Shown one piece after another: positions 25,666-33,713 of a stretch of 64,000 nt of DNA. This DNA is from Candidatus Pantoea formicae (GTDB lineage: Bacteria > Pseudomonadota > Gammaproteobacteria > Enterobacterales > Enterobacteriaceae): NCBI RefSeq assembly GCF_011752625.1, contig NZ_VWXD01000001.1:124001-188000 (forward strand). The letters are read 5' to 3'. A program made the position numbers and the translations under genes. How positions within the stretch are numbered: the stretch's first letter is position 1; every line of letters begins with the position of its first letter. Below the pieces are notes generated by a model that searched no databases, was not told where the DNA came from, and saw nothing but the letters and a program-made list of their open reading frames with translations.

Positions 25666-26564
25666 TTTCGCACTGCCTCTTGTAGGAAATCAATAAACGC
25701 ACGGCTTCGCGCGGGAAGAAAACTGCGCTCCTGATAGAGCAGAGCGATCTCAAGAGGAGCAGGAACGAGCTCAAGTTCAATCACTTCTAGCCGCCCGTCA
25801 CGAATATAAGGTTCACAAGCCTGCGCTGAAAGGATGGCAAACCCGACGCCTTTCAGTGCTGCTTGCAGTGCCATCTCACCGCTGTCGACACGAAACGGGC
25901 TCGTCACGTTGATATGTCGATACCCCTTTCCCGTCGTGAGAAATTGCCATGCCTGTCCCTGAAGAGCGCTAACGGTAGTGATACAGGGCAGAGCCAGCAA
26001 TTGCTCTGTGTGCGTAGGTCTTGGGAACCTTTGAAGCAGAGTCGGCGCCGCAACAATCTGGCAGGGCAATAAGACCAGCGGTTGAGCAATCACATCACTG
26101 CTGGCACGAGCACCGCGACTGATATCAATCACAACATCGCAGTCTTCCCACAGTGCATCAGCCCCCTGAAGGTTGGTCATACAGTGGAGTTCAATCTTGG
26201 GATACCGCAGTGCAAAGTCAGCCAGAAGATTGCCAAACACCACCGGCCCTACGCCACTCGGTAAACACACGCGTAGCAATCCTTCCGGTTCAGTTTTCGC
26301 GTGGCTTAGCCTGGCTTCCGTCTCATTCACCGAATCCAACAAGGGGCGCATGCTGTCAAAAAACATCTGCCCTGCGTCGGTCAGCTTCATGTGACGCGTA
26401 CTTCGCTGTAATAGTCGCATCCCCAACCGTTCTTCCAGTTGGGAAATTTGGCGACTCACATTCGATGCAGGCATATTAAGGGCCCGCGCCCCACCGATAA
26501 AACTGCCTTTTTCTGCAACGGTGACGAAGACACGTAAGACATTTAAATCGATTTTACTGCGCAT
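25650..26564 (-). CDS. LysR-family transcriptional regulator (CrgA/AaeR-type)
   Basis: A 304-residue LysR protein: HTH at LRVFVTVAEKGSFIGGARAL (about 9-28), effector domain after about 90. It is divergent from an MFS efflux-type gene, which is its likely target. Its 3' end overlaps the convergent SDR gene by 16 bp. Confidence 0.86.
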   Translation of the reverse strand: MRSKIDLNVLRVFVTVAEKGSFIGGARALNMPASNVSRQISQLEERLGMRLLQRSTRHMKLTDAGQMFFDSMRPLLDSVNETEARLSHAKTEPEGLLRVCLPSGVGPVVFGNLLADFALRYPKIELHCMTNLQGADALWEDCDVVIDISRGARASSDVIAQPLVLLPCQIVAAPTLLQRFPRPTHTEQLLALPCITTVSALQGQAWQFLTTGKGYRHINVTSPFRVDSGEMALQAALKGVGFAILSAQACEPYIRDGRLEVIELELVPAPLEIALLYQERSFLPARSRAFIDFLQEAVRNHREK

Positions 26565-26666
26565 CTATTATCCCATTTTTGATAATTAATCATCTCATTT
26601 TATCTCTCTAATCATAATGATGCACGGGCAATAGACTAGGCCTCCTGTCACTTAATGGAGCAAATT

Positions 26667-27842
26667 ATGCCTGTCCTCACCCCGCAATCAGGTTCATTCA
26701 CTGTGATCCGCATCGCTGTGATTATTGCTTTTGTTCAATTCACGAATGCCCTCGAATACATGATGTTTAATCCGCTGTTTGCCTACATGGCGTCTCAATT
26801 TTCAGTGCCTGTCACTTATGCAGGTTATGTCACGGGGACTTACACCCTGGGTTCAGTGCTATCAGGGTTATGTATTTGGAAATGGATTGACCGCGTTAAC
26901 GCCAAACGATTTTTACTGTGGAATATGGCGCTTTTAGGCGTTCTGACGGTGCTAATCACCTTCACGAGCGATTATACCCAGCTGCTGGTTCTACGATTTA
27001 TGGCGGGCTTAGTGGGGGGAACAACCATGGGCATAGGGATGAGTTTATTAATCAACCTCGCGCCAGCGGCCTTACGAGCACGGATGATTGCCACCGTCAT
27101 TGCCGCTTTCTCTGTGGTCAGCATTGCAGGGATGCCGACCATGCTGTTTTTGAGCACCCATTTCGGCTGGTATAGCGCACCGAGACTCATTGGCTTGCTG
27201 TGTCTGATAGGTTTGCTTCTTATTGCCGGGTTAATTCCTGATGTTCCGCGCAAAATCTCCCCTAAATCATCGATAGCGCTAACGCCAGAATGGTTGTTTT
27301 TCGCCAGCGGGAACGCCATCGCACAATTCACACCTATGCTCATCATTCCTGCTTTGGTGCCTTTATTGACCCAACACATGCAGGCGGTGAGCGCCTCTCT
27401 GCCAGTGCTGTTCTTCATCGGTGGCATCGCAGGGTTGATGGCGACAAAACTCACCGGAAAACTATTGGCTCACTGGTCCAGCTACACCTTAGCCCTTGTC
27501 TCAACGCTGATATTATTGGTCAGCATGCTGCTTCCCGTCACAGGTTTGCATGCCAGCGCATTATTCATGGGACTGTTTCTGGGCGGGGCTTACGGACGAT
27601 TGGTGGTGGTATCTTGTGTGACCGCGAGATTTCCAAATGAGGCCAGTCGGGCTGGTTTCCTGTCCCTGCAAACGGCGCTGATGTCATTGAGTACCACCCT
27701 CGCCTTTTTTGTTTCGGCCATGACTTTTGAGATAACAGCGCCACTACCGATCATATTCTGGGTGCTGGTTGCCGGCAGCGCATTACTCTTGCCACCGCTG
27801 ATTAAGCGGATGGAAAAAAGGTTAGCGAGACGTGAGGCCTGA
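26667..27842 (+). CDS. MFS transporter, drug:H+ antiporter-like (DHA1)
   Basis: A 391-residue carrier with 12 predicted helices; helix 4-5 region FMAGLVGGTTMGIGMSLLIN resembles the DHA1 motif C region. The start ATG 26667 has GGAG 7 bp upstream; an ATG four codons earlier is also in frame. It is divergent from the LysR gene at 25650, a layout typical of regulated efflux. Substrate unknown. Confidence 0.83.
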   Translation: MPVLTPQSGSFTVIRIAVIIAFVQFTNALEYMMFNPLFAYMASQFSVPVTYAGYVTGTYTLGSVLSGLCIWKWIDRVNAKRFLLWNMALLGVLTVLITFTSDYTQLLVLRFMAGLVGGTTMGIGMSLLINLAPAALRARMIATVIAAFSVVSIAGMPTMLFLSTHFGWYSAPRLIGLLCLIGLLLIAGLIPDVPRKISPKSSIALTPEWLFFASGNAIAQFTPMLIIPALVPLLTQHMQAVSASLPVLFFIGGIAGLMATKLTGKLLAHWSSYTLALVSTLILLVSMLLPVTGLHASALFMGLFLGGAYGRLVVVSCVTARFPNEASRAGFLSLQTALMSLSTTLAFFVSAMTFEITAPLPIIFWVLVAGSALLLPPLIKRMEKRLARREA

Positions 27843-27853
27843 GGTGATAAAGG

Positions 27854-27914
27854 TCGCGGCAGAATCGATCGCCCAGATGAAAGTTTAGCCCTGGCTCGAT
27901 AAACTCTGCCGCGA
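27854..27914. terminator. 10-bp inverted repeat between convergent genes
   Basis: TCGCGGCAGA (27854-27863) and TCTGCCGCGA (27905-27914) are perfect inverted repeats with a 41-nt loop, filling the 76-bp gap between the MFS and HAD genes. It can form a stem on either strand. There is no strong T-run, so a Rho-independent bidirectional terminator is possible but not certain. Confidence 0.45.
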
Positions 27915-27918
27915 GGAA

Positions 27919-28740
27919 TCAGCCAAACGGCTCTTCGCGTGCCAGCAAGCGTGCAATCACGTTAAGCGCACCCTCGTCGTTGTTGCTATCGGTTTTATAA
28001 CGCGCAACGGCGGCCACAGGTGCGGCGGCATTGGCCATCGAAAAGCTGTAACACGCTTGGCGCAGCATTTCGAGATCATTGGCGCTATCGCCAATCGCCA
28101 ACACTTCGCAATCGTCGATACCCCACTTTTCCTGTAGTAGCGCAATGCCGTGTGCTTTGTGGCAACCGGGGATAATCAAATCCACAAAACCAAAACCGCT
28201 TGAAACGGGATGCATAATGTTTTCGATCGCGCCCAATTCCGCATGCAGACGCTCCATTAATGCGTCCACCCCTTCGTGCGCCAGATTGAGTGAAAACTTG
28301 AAGATGGTGTCATCGATATCATAGAGATTGTCGCGCTTCTCCAGACGATGGTAGTGATTGGCTAACATCGCAATCACTTCTTCAGGCATTGAGGTGTGCA
28401 CATAGGCACCATTACGACCACAGACGACCGTGCTAATGTCAGGCTCTTTCGCCAGAATATCCAGAATTTGGTGCACACGTTCCTGCGCTAATTCGCCGCA
28501 GAAGATCTCTTCATTGCTGTCTGAAACCCAGGCACCATTTTCCGCAACAAACGCGATTTCATGTTTGATTTCAGGAAAATAGCGCTGTAGCTGATAATAC
28601 TGATTGCCACTGGCGACCACAAAACGAATGCCTTTCTCTTTCAACAACGCGTACTGGCGCGAAAAGCGCTGCGCGTTGTATTGCTTATTATCGTCGAGAA
28701 AAGTGCCATCCATATCCACCGCAATCATTTTCACTGCCAT
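27919..28740 (-). CDS. ybiV: HAD-superfamily Cof-type sugar phosphatase (YbiV-like)
   Basis: A 273-residue cytoplasmic phosphatase of the Cof/HAD IIB family. Motif I DMDGT has the nucleophile Asp9 and Asp11; motif IV is IGDSANDLEML; the cap contains FKFSLNL and GFGFVDLIIPG. Many stretches match E. coli YbiV (SupH), a sugar phosphatase acting on ribose 5-phosphate and related sugars, for example VVASGNQYYQL and EGALNVI. It is probably a stand-alone gene. Confidence 0.88.
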   Translation of the reverse strand: MAVKMIAVDMDGTFLDDNKQYNAQRFSRQYALLKEKGIRFVVASGNQYYQLQRYFPEIKHEIAFVAENGAWVSDSNEEIFCGELAQERVHQILDILAKEPDISTVVCGRNGAYVHTSMPEEVIAMLANHYHRLEKRDNLYDIDDTIFKFSLNLAHEGVDALMERLHAELGAIENIMHPVSSGFGFVDLIIPGCHKAHGIALLQEKWGIDDCEVLAIGDSANDLEMLRQACYSFSMANAAAPVAAVARYKTDSNNDEGALNVIARLLAREEPFG

Positions 28741-28876
28741 TTTGCTCTCCCGTATCTGCTCGCCGTGTTTCCATCCGGCTTGAAAAGGTTTTCCTAAAGC
28801 TTACTCGCGGTGTGGATTAATGAGAATGCGAATAATGAGATTGTTTACTGCTTTCAGAGATTTCCAGGCCCATGTT

Positions 28877-29515
28877 TTACTGCATATCCGCGCCTTTTTC
28901 CCTGATCCAGACACAGAACATATCAGCCATATCCCGTGCATAGTCCTCTATTTCAGTATCGGAGCGCGCAGTTTCCGAAAAATGCTTACCCACATTCCCC
29001 AGTGTACTGTTGATCAAATCTGCGGCGCGCAAACGCTCTTTTTCATCCCATTGCGGGAGTAATTCAAATAAGAAGTCACTCATCACATTTTCCCCCGCTG
29101 CACGCGCGGCCGCCACTTCTGGCGCATCGCGATACAGTGGCGCCGCGTCATTGAGCGCAGTGCGCATCGCCGCTTCTTCACATTCGGAAAGTAAGAATGC
29201 CCGCGTGAGTTGATGCAGACGCTGGCGAGCGGAGACGGTGCGATCGCGCAGAATCGAACCTAAGAGGTCGCCGGTTCGCTGCCATTCCTCGCTTTGCAAC
29301 CGGAAAAGAATAGCCGCTTTATTGGGAAAGTATTGGTACAGCGATCCAATACTGACGCCGGCACGTTCCGCCACGCGTGCCGTGGTAAATCGCGTGGCGC
29401 CTTCCTGTTCCAAAACCTGAGTAGCGGCTTGCAATATCGCCGAAACCAGCTCACTTGAACGCGCTTGCTGCGGACTTTTTCTCTGTGAAATCTTAGTGTT
29501 ACGGCGTTCATCCAC
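28877..29515 (-). CDS. TetR-family transcriptional regulator
   Basis: A 212-residue repressor. HTH at TTARVAERAGVSIGSLYQYF (about 44-63), preceded by helix 1 ILQAATQVLEQEGATRF. The C-terminal ligand-binding domain resembles TetR_C groups found next to oxidoreductases and methyltransferases. It is divergent from the O-methyltransferase gene by about 80 bp and is likely its regulator. Confidence 0.87.
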   Translation of the reverse strand: MDERRNTKISQRKSPQQARSSELVSAILQAATQVLEQEGATRFTTARVAERAGVSIGSLYQYFPNKAAILFRLQSEEWQRTGDLLGSILRDRTVSARQRLHQLTRAFLLSECEEAAMRTALNDAAPLYRDAPEVAAARAAGENVMSDFLFELLPQWDEKERLRAADLINSTLGNVGKHFSETARSDTEIEDYARDMADMFCVWIREKGADMQ

Positions 29516-29596
29516 TGGCTACTCCTGAACACGAATAGTTAAATGCGAATGATTCATCGTATTCTGATCGCACAGATTAATCCACGGGGAAACATC

Positions 29597-30268
29597 ATGA
29601 ATACTTTAACGTCTGCGCCTTTAGCGCCACTGCTTAACTATCTCTTTGAACTGGCCGACAACATGGCTCATCCGACAAATGAGGCTTTTCACGCCATGTC
29701 TGATGAAGAACAAAATCGCCTGATGCAGAGTAAAACCGATTACCTGGAACTTTATGGCCACTTGAAAAATGTGCCGCTGGCGGTATCACGTGAGACCGGC
29801 AAGCTGCTGTATATGCTGGCGCGCAGTAGCAGAGCACAATCTATCGTTGAGTTCGGCACATCATTCGGCATTTCGACGCTACATCTGGCAGCGGCGGTGC
29901 GCGATAACGGTGGCGGTCAAATCATTACCAGTGAATTCGAACCGGGCAAGGTTGCCTTAGCACGTAATCATTTTGCTGATGCGGGCGTGAGTGATTTGAT
30001 TGAAGTACGCGTTGGCGATGCACTGCATACCTTGAGCGCAGAGATGCCAACATCGATCGATATGTTGGTGCTGGATGGTGCGAAAGCGATTTACCCAGAG
30101 ATTTTGACGTTGGTTGAGCCTTATTTGCGCCCAGGGGCGCTGATCGTCGCCGATGATGCGGATTTCAGCCCGGAATATCTGACGCGCGTGCACAGCGGAA
30201 ACGGCTATTTATCCCTGCCTTTTAATGATGGCGTGGAAGTGTCCATGTGGTTGGGGCGTTCACAGTAA
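29597..30268 (+). CDS. SAM-dependent O-methyltransferase (class I, CCoAOMT-like)
   Basis: A 223-residue methyltransferase. The SAM-binding motif I is VEFGTSFGIST (about 85-95) and the metal or acceptor region has VLDGAK and ADDADF. The start ATG 29597 fits the family length; an ORF extension to 29543 has no ribosome site. Homologues methylate small phenolic or catechol-like molecules. Controlled by the divergent TetR protein by context. A strong terminator follows 5 bp after the stop. Confidence 0.85.
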   Translation: MNTLTSAPLAPLLNYLFELADNMAHPTNEAFHAMSDEEQNRLMQSKTDYLELYGHLKNVPLAVSRETGKLLYMLARSSRAQSIVEFGTSFGISTLHLAAAVRDNGGGQIITSEFEPGKVALARNHFADAGVSDLIEVRVGDALHTLSAEMPTSIDMLVLDGAKAIYPEILTLVEPYLRPGALIVADDADFSPEYLTRVHSGNGYLSLPFNDGVEVSMWLGRSQ

Positions 30269-30272
30269 TCAG

Positions 30273-30303
30273 CACCCAGAGCCTGCGCTCTGGGTGATTT
30301 TTA
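30273..30303 (+). terminator. intrinsic terminator of the O-methyltransferase gene
   Basis: CACCCAGAGC and GCTCTGGGTG form a perfect 10-bp stem with a CTGC loop, followed by ATTTTTATTT. The stop of the convergent DksA-like gene lies within its T-run. Confidence 0.9.
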
Positions 30304-30720
30304 TTTCCGATACTGCGCTTCAACCCGTTCCTGCTTAATTTTGGCATCAATAGAGAGTTCGGCGGTGGGGCGGAGCAACAGGCGAGCCAGCCCAATGGGA
30401 TCGCCCGTTTCACGACAGTAGCCGTATTCACCTTGATGGATGCGCTGCACTGCCGCATCAATTTTTGGTAATAGTCGGCTTTCGCGATCAATCTGGCGAA
30501 ACAGGAGGCGCAGTTCTTCTTCGCGTATCGCTTTGTCCGCTTCATCCCCCTGCTGTTCACTGCGTTGCAGTTGTGCTTTCAGGTAGTCGATGTGTTCGAG
30601 CAGTTCCTGACGCTCATGTCGCAATAAGCGCAAAAAGAAATCACTTTGGTGAGCATTCATATACTCTTCTGGCGGCATACTGAGAAGGTTTTGCTGCTCT
30701 CCTGCTGTGGGTTTGGTCAT
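30301..30720 (-). CDS. DksA/TraR-family protein that has lost its zinc finger (DksA2-like)
   Basis: A 139-residue paralogue of DksA. The coiled-coil tip keeps DEADKA (Asp59, Asp62, Ala64), the residues DksA uses in the RNA polymerase secondary channel, so it should still act on transcription with ppGpp. Of the four zinc-finger cysteines only Cys102 remains (CRET); the others are Thr105, Ser123 and Ala126. In Pseudomonas, DksA2 is a zinc-independent substitute made during zinc starvation. The adjacent COG0523 GTPases and a Zur-like site 28 bp upstream of the start support that role here. Confidence 0.85.
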   Translation of the reverse strand: MTKPTAGEQQNLLSMPPEEYMNAHQSDFFLRLLRHERQELLEHIDYLKAQLQRSEQQGDEADKAIREEELRLLFRQIDRESRLLPKIDAAVQRIHQGEYGYCRETGDPIGLARLLLRPTAELSIDAKIKQERVEAQYRK

Positions 30721-30747
30721 GTTGAAATTCCTTAACAGCGCTGTAAT

Positions 30748-30765
30748 ATGTTATATCGTCACAAT
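30748..30765. promoter_or_regulatory. candidate Zur box between dksA2-like gene and small exported peptide gene
   Basis: ATGTTATATCGTCACAAT matches the gammaproteobacterial Zur pattern ATGTTATAWTATAACAT in its left half and in the right ACA, with three central mismatches. It sits in the 72-bp divergent gap, so it could control both genes. Weaker than the perfect site at 33614. Confidence 0.5.
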
Positions 30766-30792
30766 TCACAATCATTCATTGAGGTTGCTGCG

Positions 30793-31020
30793 ATGAAGAC
30801 CACTGTTCCTCTCCTGCTTATCGCCATTGCATCGGCAAAAGCGGGTGCTTTTCAGGCAAAGATTGATACGTTAAAACTGGCGCAGAAGCCGGACACCGCA
30901 GTGGCCAACGTCGACCTGACGCAGCCTATGGCGACAGCAGAGTTTCACTCTCAGCTGATAAAACCGGTCTCTGGCTGTCAGTGTCCGTTCTGTACCCAAC
31001 TGCGTGCATTAGGCAGCTAA
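30793..31020 (+). CDS. small exported peptide with CQCPFC motif
   Basis: A 75-residue protein, start ATG 30793 with GAGG 8 bp ahead. The first 19 residues (MKTTVPLLLIAIASAKAGA) look like a signal peptide or a short membrane anchor. The mature part is about 55 residues with three cysteines clustered near the C-terminus (SGCQCPFCTQLR), a possible metal-binding or redox site. I do not recognise the family. It is divergent from the dksA2-like gene and shares the candidate Zur site, so a role in zinc limitation is plausible. It ends 1 bp before the convergent GTPase gene. Confidence 0.6.
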   Translation: MKTTVPLLLIAIASAKAGAFQAKIDTLKLAQKPDTAVANVDLTQPMATAEFHSQLIKPVSGCQCPFCTQLRALGS

Positions 31021-31021
31021 T

Positions 31022-32212
31022 TCAGGCAGTCACACGCGCCACGCGCTGCGGCCAGGGATCGGCAAATTCACCGCCGCTTTGCCACCATGCAATCTCGTCT
31101 TCATTGAGAAAGCAGCGATTCAGGGCGGCGGTGAACGCTTTCACCTCACTCGACTCCCCAATGACCGTTAAACTGCAACGTCGATCGCCAAATCGTCCCG
31201 GCATTTTGGCCACTGCCTGCTGGACTGCAGCTCGCTCTTCTGCGGTGAGTGGACTGTCACGGTGCTCAAGAATCCCCGCTTTCCAGTAACTGATAAATTC
31301 CAGACTGATGCTGCCCGTGGCCTGATTCCATAACAGCGCCAGATCATCGCGCGTCGGCAACCAGAAAAACCCTTTACTGCGATAGATGCCCGCGCCCATA
31401 AAGTGGTGACAGGTGTCCCACAGTCGCTGTGGATGGAAAGGACGATCGTCGTGAATCACTTCGGAAGTCATTTTCCACCCGCCAGGATCAATTGCGTCCA
31501 CCTCATCGGCTAATTCTTCCATTAACTGAGCGACCCGCCCGAAATCGTAGGACGGCATCGCCATGAGTTCATTCAGTGACAGGTTTCCCCGTGATACCGC
31601 CATCACGGCGACATAGGGATTGAGCGGATGAATCGCCTGAGCAATGCGAGAAATGCTGGAAGCGGGCAGCCGATCATTTTTGGTCAGCAGCAAATGACTG
31701 CAAAACATCACTTGTTCTGCCAGCAGGTTCTCGATGCGCCGTTCACCACGGCTGAGATTGCCCTGCAGGCGTGGGATCAGCGCCTCGCCCTGCTGGTAAT
31801 CATCATTCAACATCACGCTGTCGACCAGCGATAAGAACCCGTGAAGTTGTATCTCTGGATGGTCACGGAAGTAACGCACCAGCGGCAGCGGATGGCTACT
31901 GCCAGAGGTTTCCAGCAGAATCATGTCTGGTCGATGGGCGCCCAATAGTGGGGTCAGCGCAGCATGAAGCTTTTCGATACCGCTGCGACTACTGATACTG
32001 TCAGCGGAGAGCGTGATGAAATTATGTTTGCTGGCGTTAACGATCTCGGTGTTGGCGATGAGCACACCATCGACATCCAGCTCGCTCATATCATTGACGA
32101 TCACGCAGACCGCCAGTTGCTGTTTATGCGCCTGAATCAACAGGCTCTTAAGCAGTGTGGTTTTGCCTGCGCCGAGGAAACCATTGAGGATGGTGAGAGG
32201 AATTTTTTGCAT
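31022..32212 (-). CDS. COG0523/CobW-family GTPase lacking the CXCC metal motif
   Basis: A 396-residue G3E-family GTPase. The P-loop [10 protein letters not shown] (11-20) is intact. At the place of the usual GCICC metal-binding motif the sequence is ADSISSRSG, with no cysteine. The ESTGISEP switch reads ETSGSSHP, and the G4 motif NKxD is TKND. The C-terminal CobW_C domain (RPFHPQRLWD) is present. COG0523 proteins deliver metals, mainly zinc, to client enzymes. This copy may bind metal differently or serve as a partner of the canonical copy upstream. It lies 128 bp downstream of the ZigA-like gene. Confidence 0.82.
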   Translation of the reverse strand: MQKIPLTILNGFLGAGKTTLLKSLLIQAHKQQLAVCVIVNDMSELDVDGVLIANTEIVNASKHNFITLSADSISSRSGIEKLHAALTPLLGAHRPDMILLETSGSSHPLPLVRYFRDHPEIQLHGFLSLVDSVMLNDDYQQGEALIPRLQGNLSRGERRIENLLAEQVMFCSHLLLTKNDRLPASSISRIAQAIHPLNPYVAVMAVSRGNLSLNELMAMPSYDFGRVAQLMEELADEVDAIDPGGWKMTSEVIHDDRPFHPQRLWDTCHHFMGAGIYRSKGFFWLPTRDDLALLWNQATGSISLEFISYWKAGILEHRDSPLTAEERAAVQQAVAKMPGRFGDRRCSLTVIGESSEVKAFTAALNRCFLNEDEIAWWQSGGEFADPWPQRVARVTA

Positions 32213-32245
32213 TATTTTCTCTTAGCATCGTAGCCGTATATTGAT

Positions 32246-32299
32246 TGCCATAAATGGCAGCCCTACGATTGTCCTGTGCAGATTTCGTAGGGGTGCCCC
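32246..32299. repeat. two CGTAGGG-type hairpin repeats
   Basis: In the gap between the GTPase genes, TGCCATAAATGGCA (32246-32259) followed by GCCCTACG, and CGTAGGGGTGCCCC (32286-32299), are hairpins joined to the heptamer CGTAGGG (or its complement). A third member occurs at 34950-34974. Short dispersed elements of this kind are common between genes in Erwiniaceae; the function is unknown. Confidence 0.5.
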
Positions 32300-32340
32300 T
32301 TAAAGCGATCCACTATGCAGATACGATTTATAGCCTGTGA

Positions 32341-33552
32341 TCAGTGGAACCAGGGTTCAAACGGATCCGGGTATTCAGCCCAGTTTTCTGGCCCCTGAGC
32401 CATCTCTTCATCGGTAAGCAGTGCGTTTTCCAGCTTGTTGCGCAGACCGGCTTCATCCATTTCAATACCGATAAAGACAATCTCCTGACGCGCATCGCCC
32501 GTTCCCTCAACCCAGTTCTGCATGATGTATTCCAGCGTTTCGGGATCTTCCGGCCAGCGTTCTTTTGGCGCACTTGCCCACCACATCCCCGCTAAGCCCT
32601 GACGTGTTACCCCGCCCGCTTGTGACCATGAACCGGCGTAATGCGGGCGACTGGCAAGCCAGAAGAACCCTTTCGATCTCACCACGCCTTGCAGATCGCC
32701 CTCGATAACGTCGGCAAAGCGCGTGGGATGAAACGGTCGGCGGGCTCGGAACACAAAGTTGCGAATACCGTACTCTTCGGTTTCTGGCGTGTGCGAACCG
32801 CGCAGTTCTTGCAGCCAGCCCGGTGCCTGCGATGCCGCGTCAAAATCAAACAAGCCGGTATTCAGGACCTGATCGAGTGCGACTTTGCCAAATTCAGACG
32901 TCACAATACGCGCGCGCGGATTCAGTGAATGCAAAATCGCCATCAAACGGGCTTTTTCCGCCTCATCAATCAGATCGGTTTTGTTCAGAATCAGCACGTC
33001 GCAGAATTCAATCTGATCCACCAGCAGGTCAACCACGGTGCGCTGATCTTCTTCACCCAGCGACTCACCGCGTGACTGAATGCTTTCATTGGATTCATAG
33101 TCGCGAAGGAAATTGAAGCCATCCACCACCGTGACCATGGTATCCAGCGCGGCAACTTCGGACAGGCTTTGCCCGTCTTCGTCAGCAAAGGTGAAGGTTT
33201 CCGCTACCGGCAAGGGTTCGGAAATGCCGGTGGATTCAATCACCAGATTGTCGAATCGGCCGTCCTTAGCCAGACGATCGACCTCCAGCAGCAAATCTTC
33301 ACGCAGCGTGCAGCAGATGCAGCCGTTGCTCATTTCGACCAGCTTCTCATCAGTACGCGATAACTCCGCCCCACCCTCTCGCACGAGCGCAGCGTCAATG
33401 TTCACTTCAGACATATCGTTGACGATCACCGCCACGCGACGGCCTTCGCGATTATTCAAAATATGGTTAAGCAGCGTAGTTTTTCCCGCACCGAGAAAGC
33501 CAGAAAGCACGGTGACCGGCAGTTTTTTGAAATTGGGGGATAAAGATGACAT
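32341..33552 (-). CDS. zigA: COG0523 metallochaperone GTPase (ZigA-like)
   Basis: A 403-residue G3E GTPase with all motifs: P-loop [10 protein letters not shown], metal motif GCICC (Cys78, Cys80, Cys81), switch ESTGISEP, G4 NKTD, and CobW_C domain RPFHPTRF. The start ATG 33552 has AAGGAG upstream; the ORF runs 27 codons further without a site and would overlap a perfect Zur-type palindrome at 33614-33631. ZigA proteins are induced by Zur in zinc shortage and supply zinc to essential clients. This is the canonical member of the pair; the downstream copy lacks CXCC. Confidence 0.87.
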   Translation of the reverse strand: MSSLSPNFKKLPVTVLSGFLGAGKTTLLNHILNNREGRRVAVIVNDMSEVNIDAALVREGGAELSRTDEKLVEMSNGCICCTLREDLLLEVDRLAKDGRFDNLVIESTGISEPLPVAETFTFADEDGQSLSEVAALDTMVTVVDGFNFLRDYESNESIQSRGESLGEEDQRTVVDLLVDQIEFCDVLILNKTDLIDEAEKARLMAILHSLNPRARIVTSEFGKVALDQVLNTGLFDFDAASQAPGWLQELRGSHTPETEEYGIRNFVFRARRPFHPTRFADVIEGDLQGVVRSKGFFWLASRPHYAGSWSQAGGVTRQGLAGMWWASAPKERWPEDPETLEYIMQNWVEGTGDARQEIVFIGIEMDEAGLRNKLENALLTDEEMAQGPENWAEYPDPFEPWFH

Positions 33553-33613
33553 TGCGACTCCTTCAAAATGACGTAAGCGAGTGCGATAGCGTACTAACCT
33601 CACTCTTATTTTA

Positions 33614-33631
33614 GTTATGTTATAACATAAC
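33614..33631. promoter_or_regulatory. Zur box, perfect 18-bp palindrome
   Basis: GTTATGTTATAACATAAC is its own reverse complement and contains the Zur core TGTTATAACA. It lies 62 bp upstream of the zigA-like start, overlapping the expected promoter, so Zur with zinc would repress the GTPase genes. Confidence 0.8.
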
Positions 33632-33669
33632 AATTGCAGTTGTCATGATGTCAGAGAAAAGTTTGTTGT

Positions 33670-33704
33670 GGCGGCAAAGAAGAAGCGGGCCAGAAAAGGC
33701 CCGC
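33670..33704 (-). terminator. intrinsic terminator of the iron-type binding-protein gene
   Basis: On the minus strand GCGGGCC and GGCCCGC form a 7-bp GC stem with a TTTTCT loop, followed by TTCTTCTTTG. It starts 10 bp after the stop at 33714. Confidence 0.75.
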
Positions 33705-33713
33705 CTGAGAGGA

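Noticed and set aside
26972..27454. 160-codon minus-strand ORF inside the MFS gene at 26667
   Set aside because: Antisense shadow; the sense frame has clear transmembrane helices.
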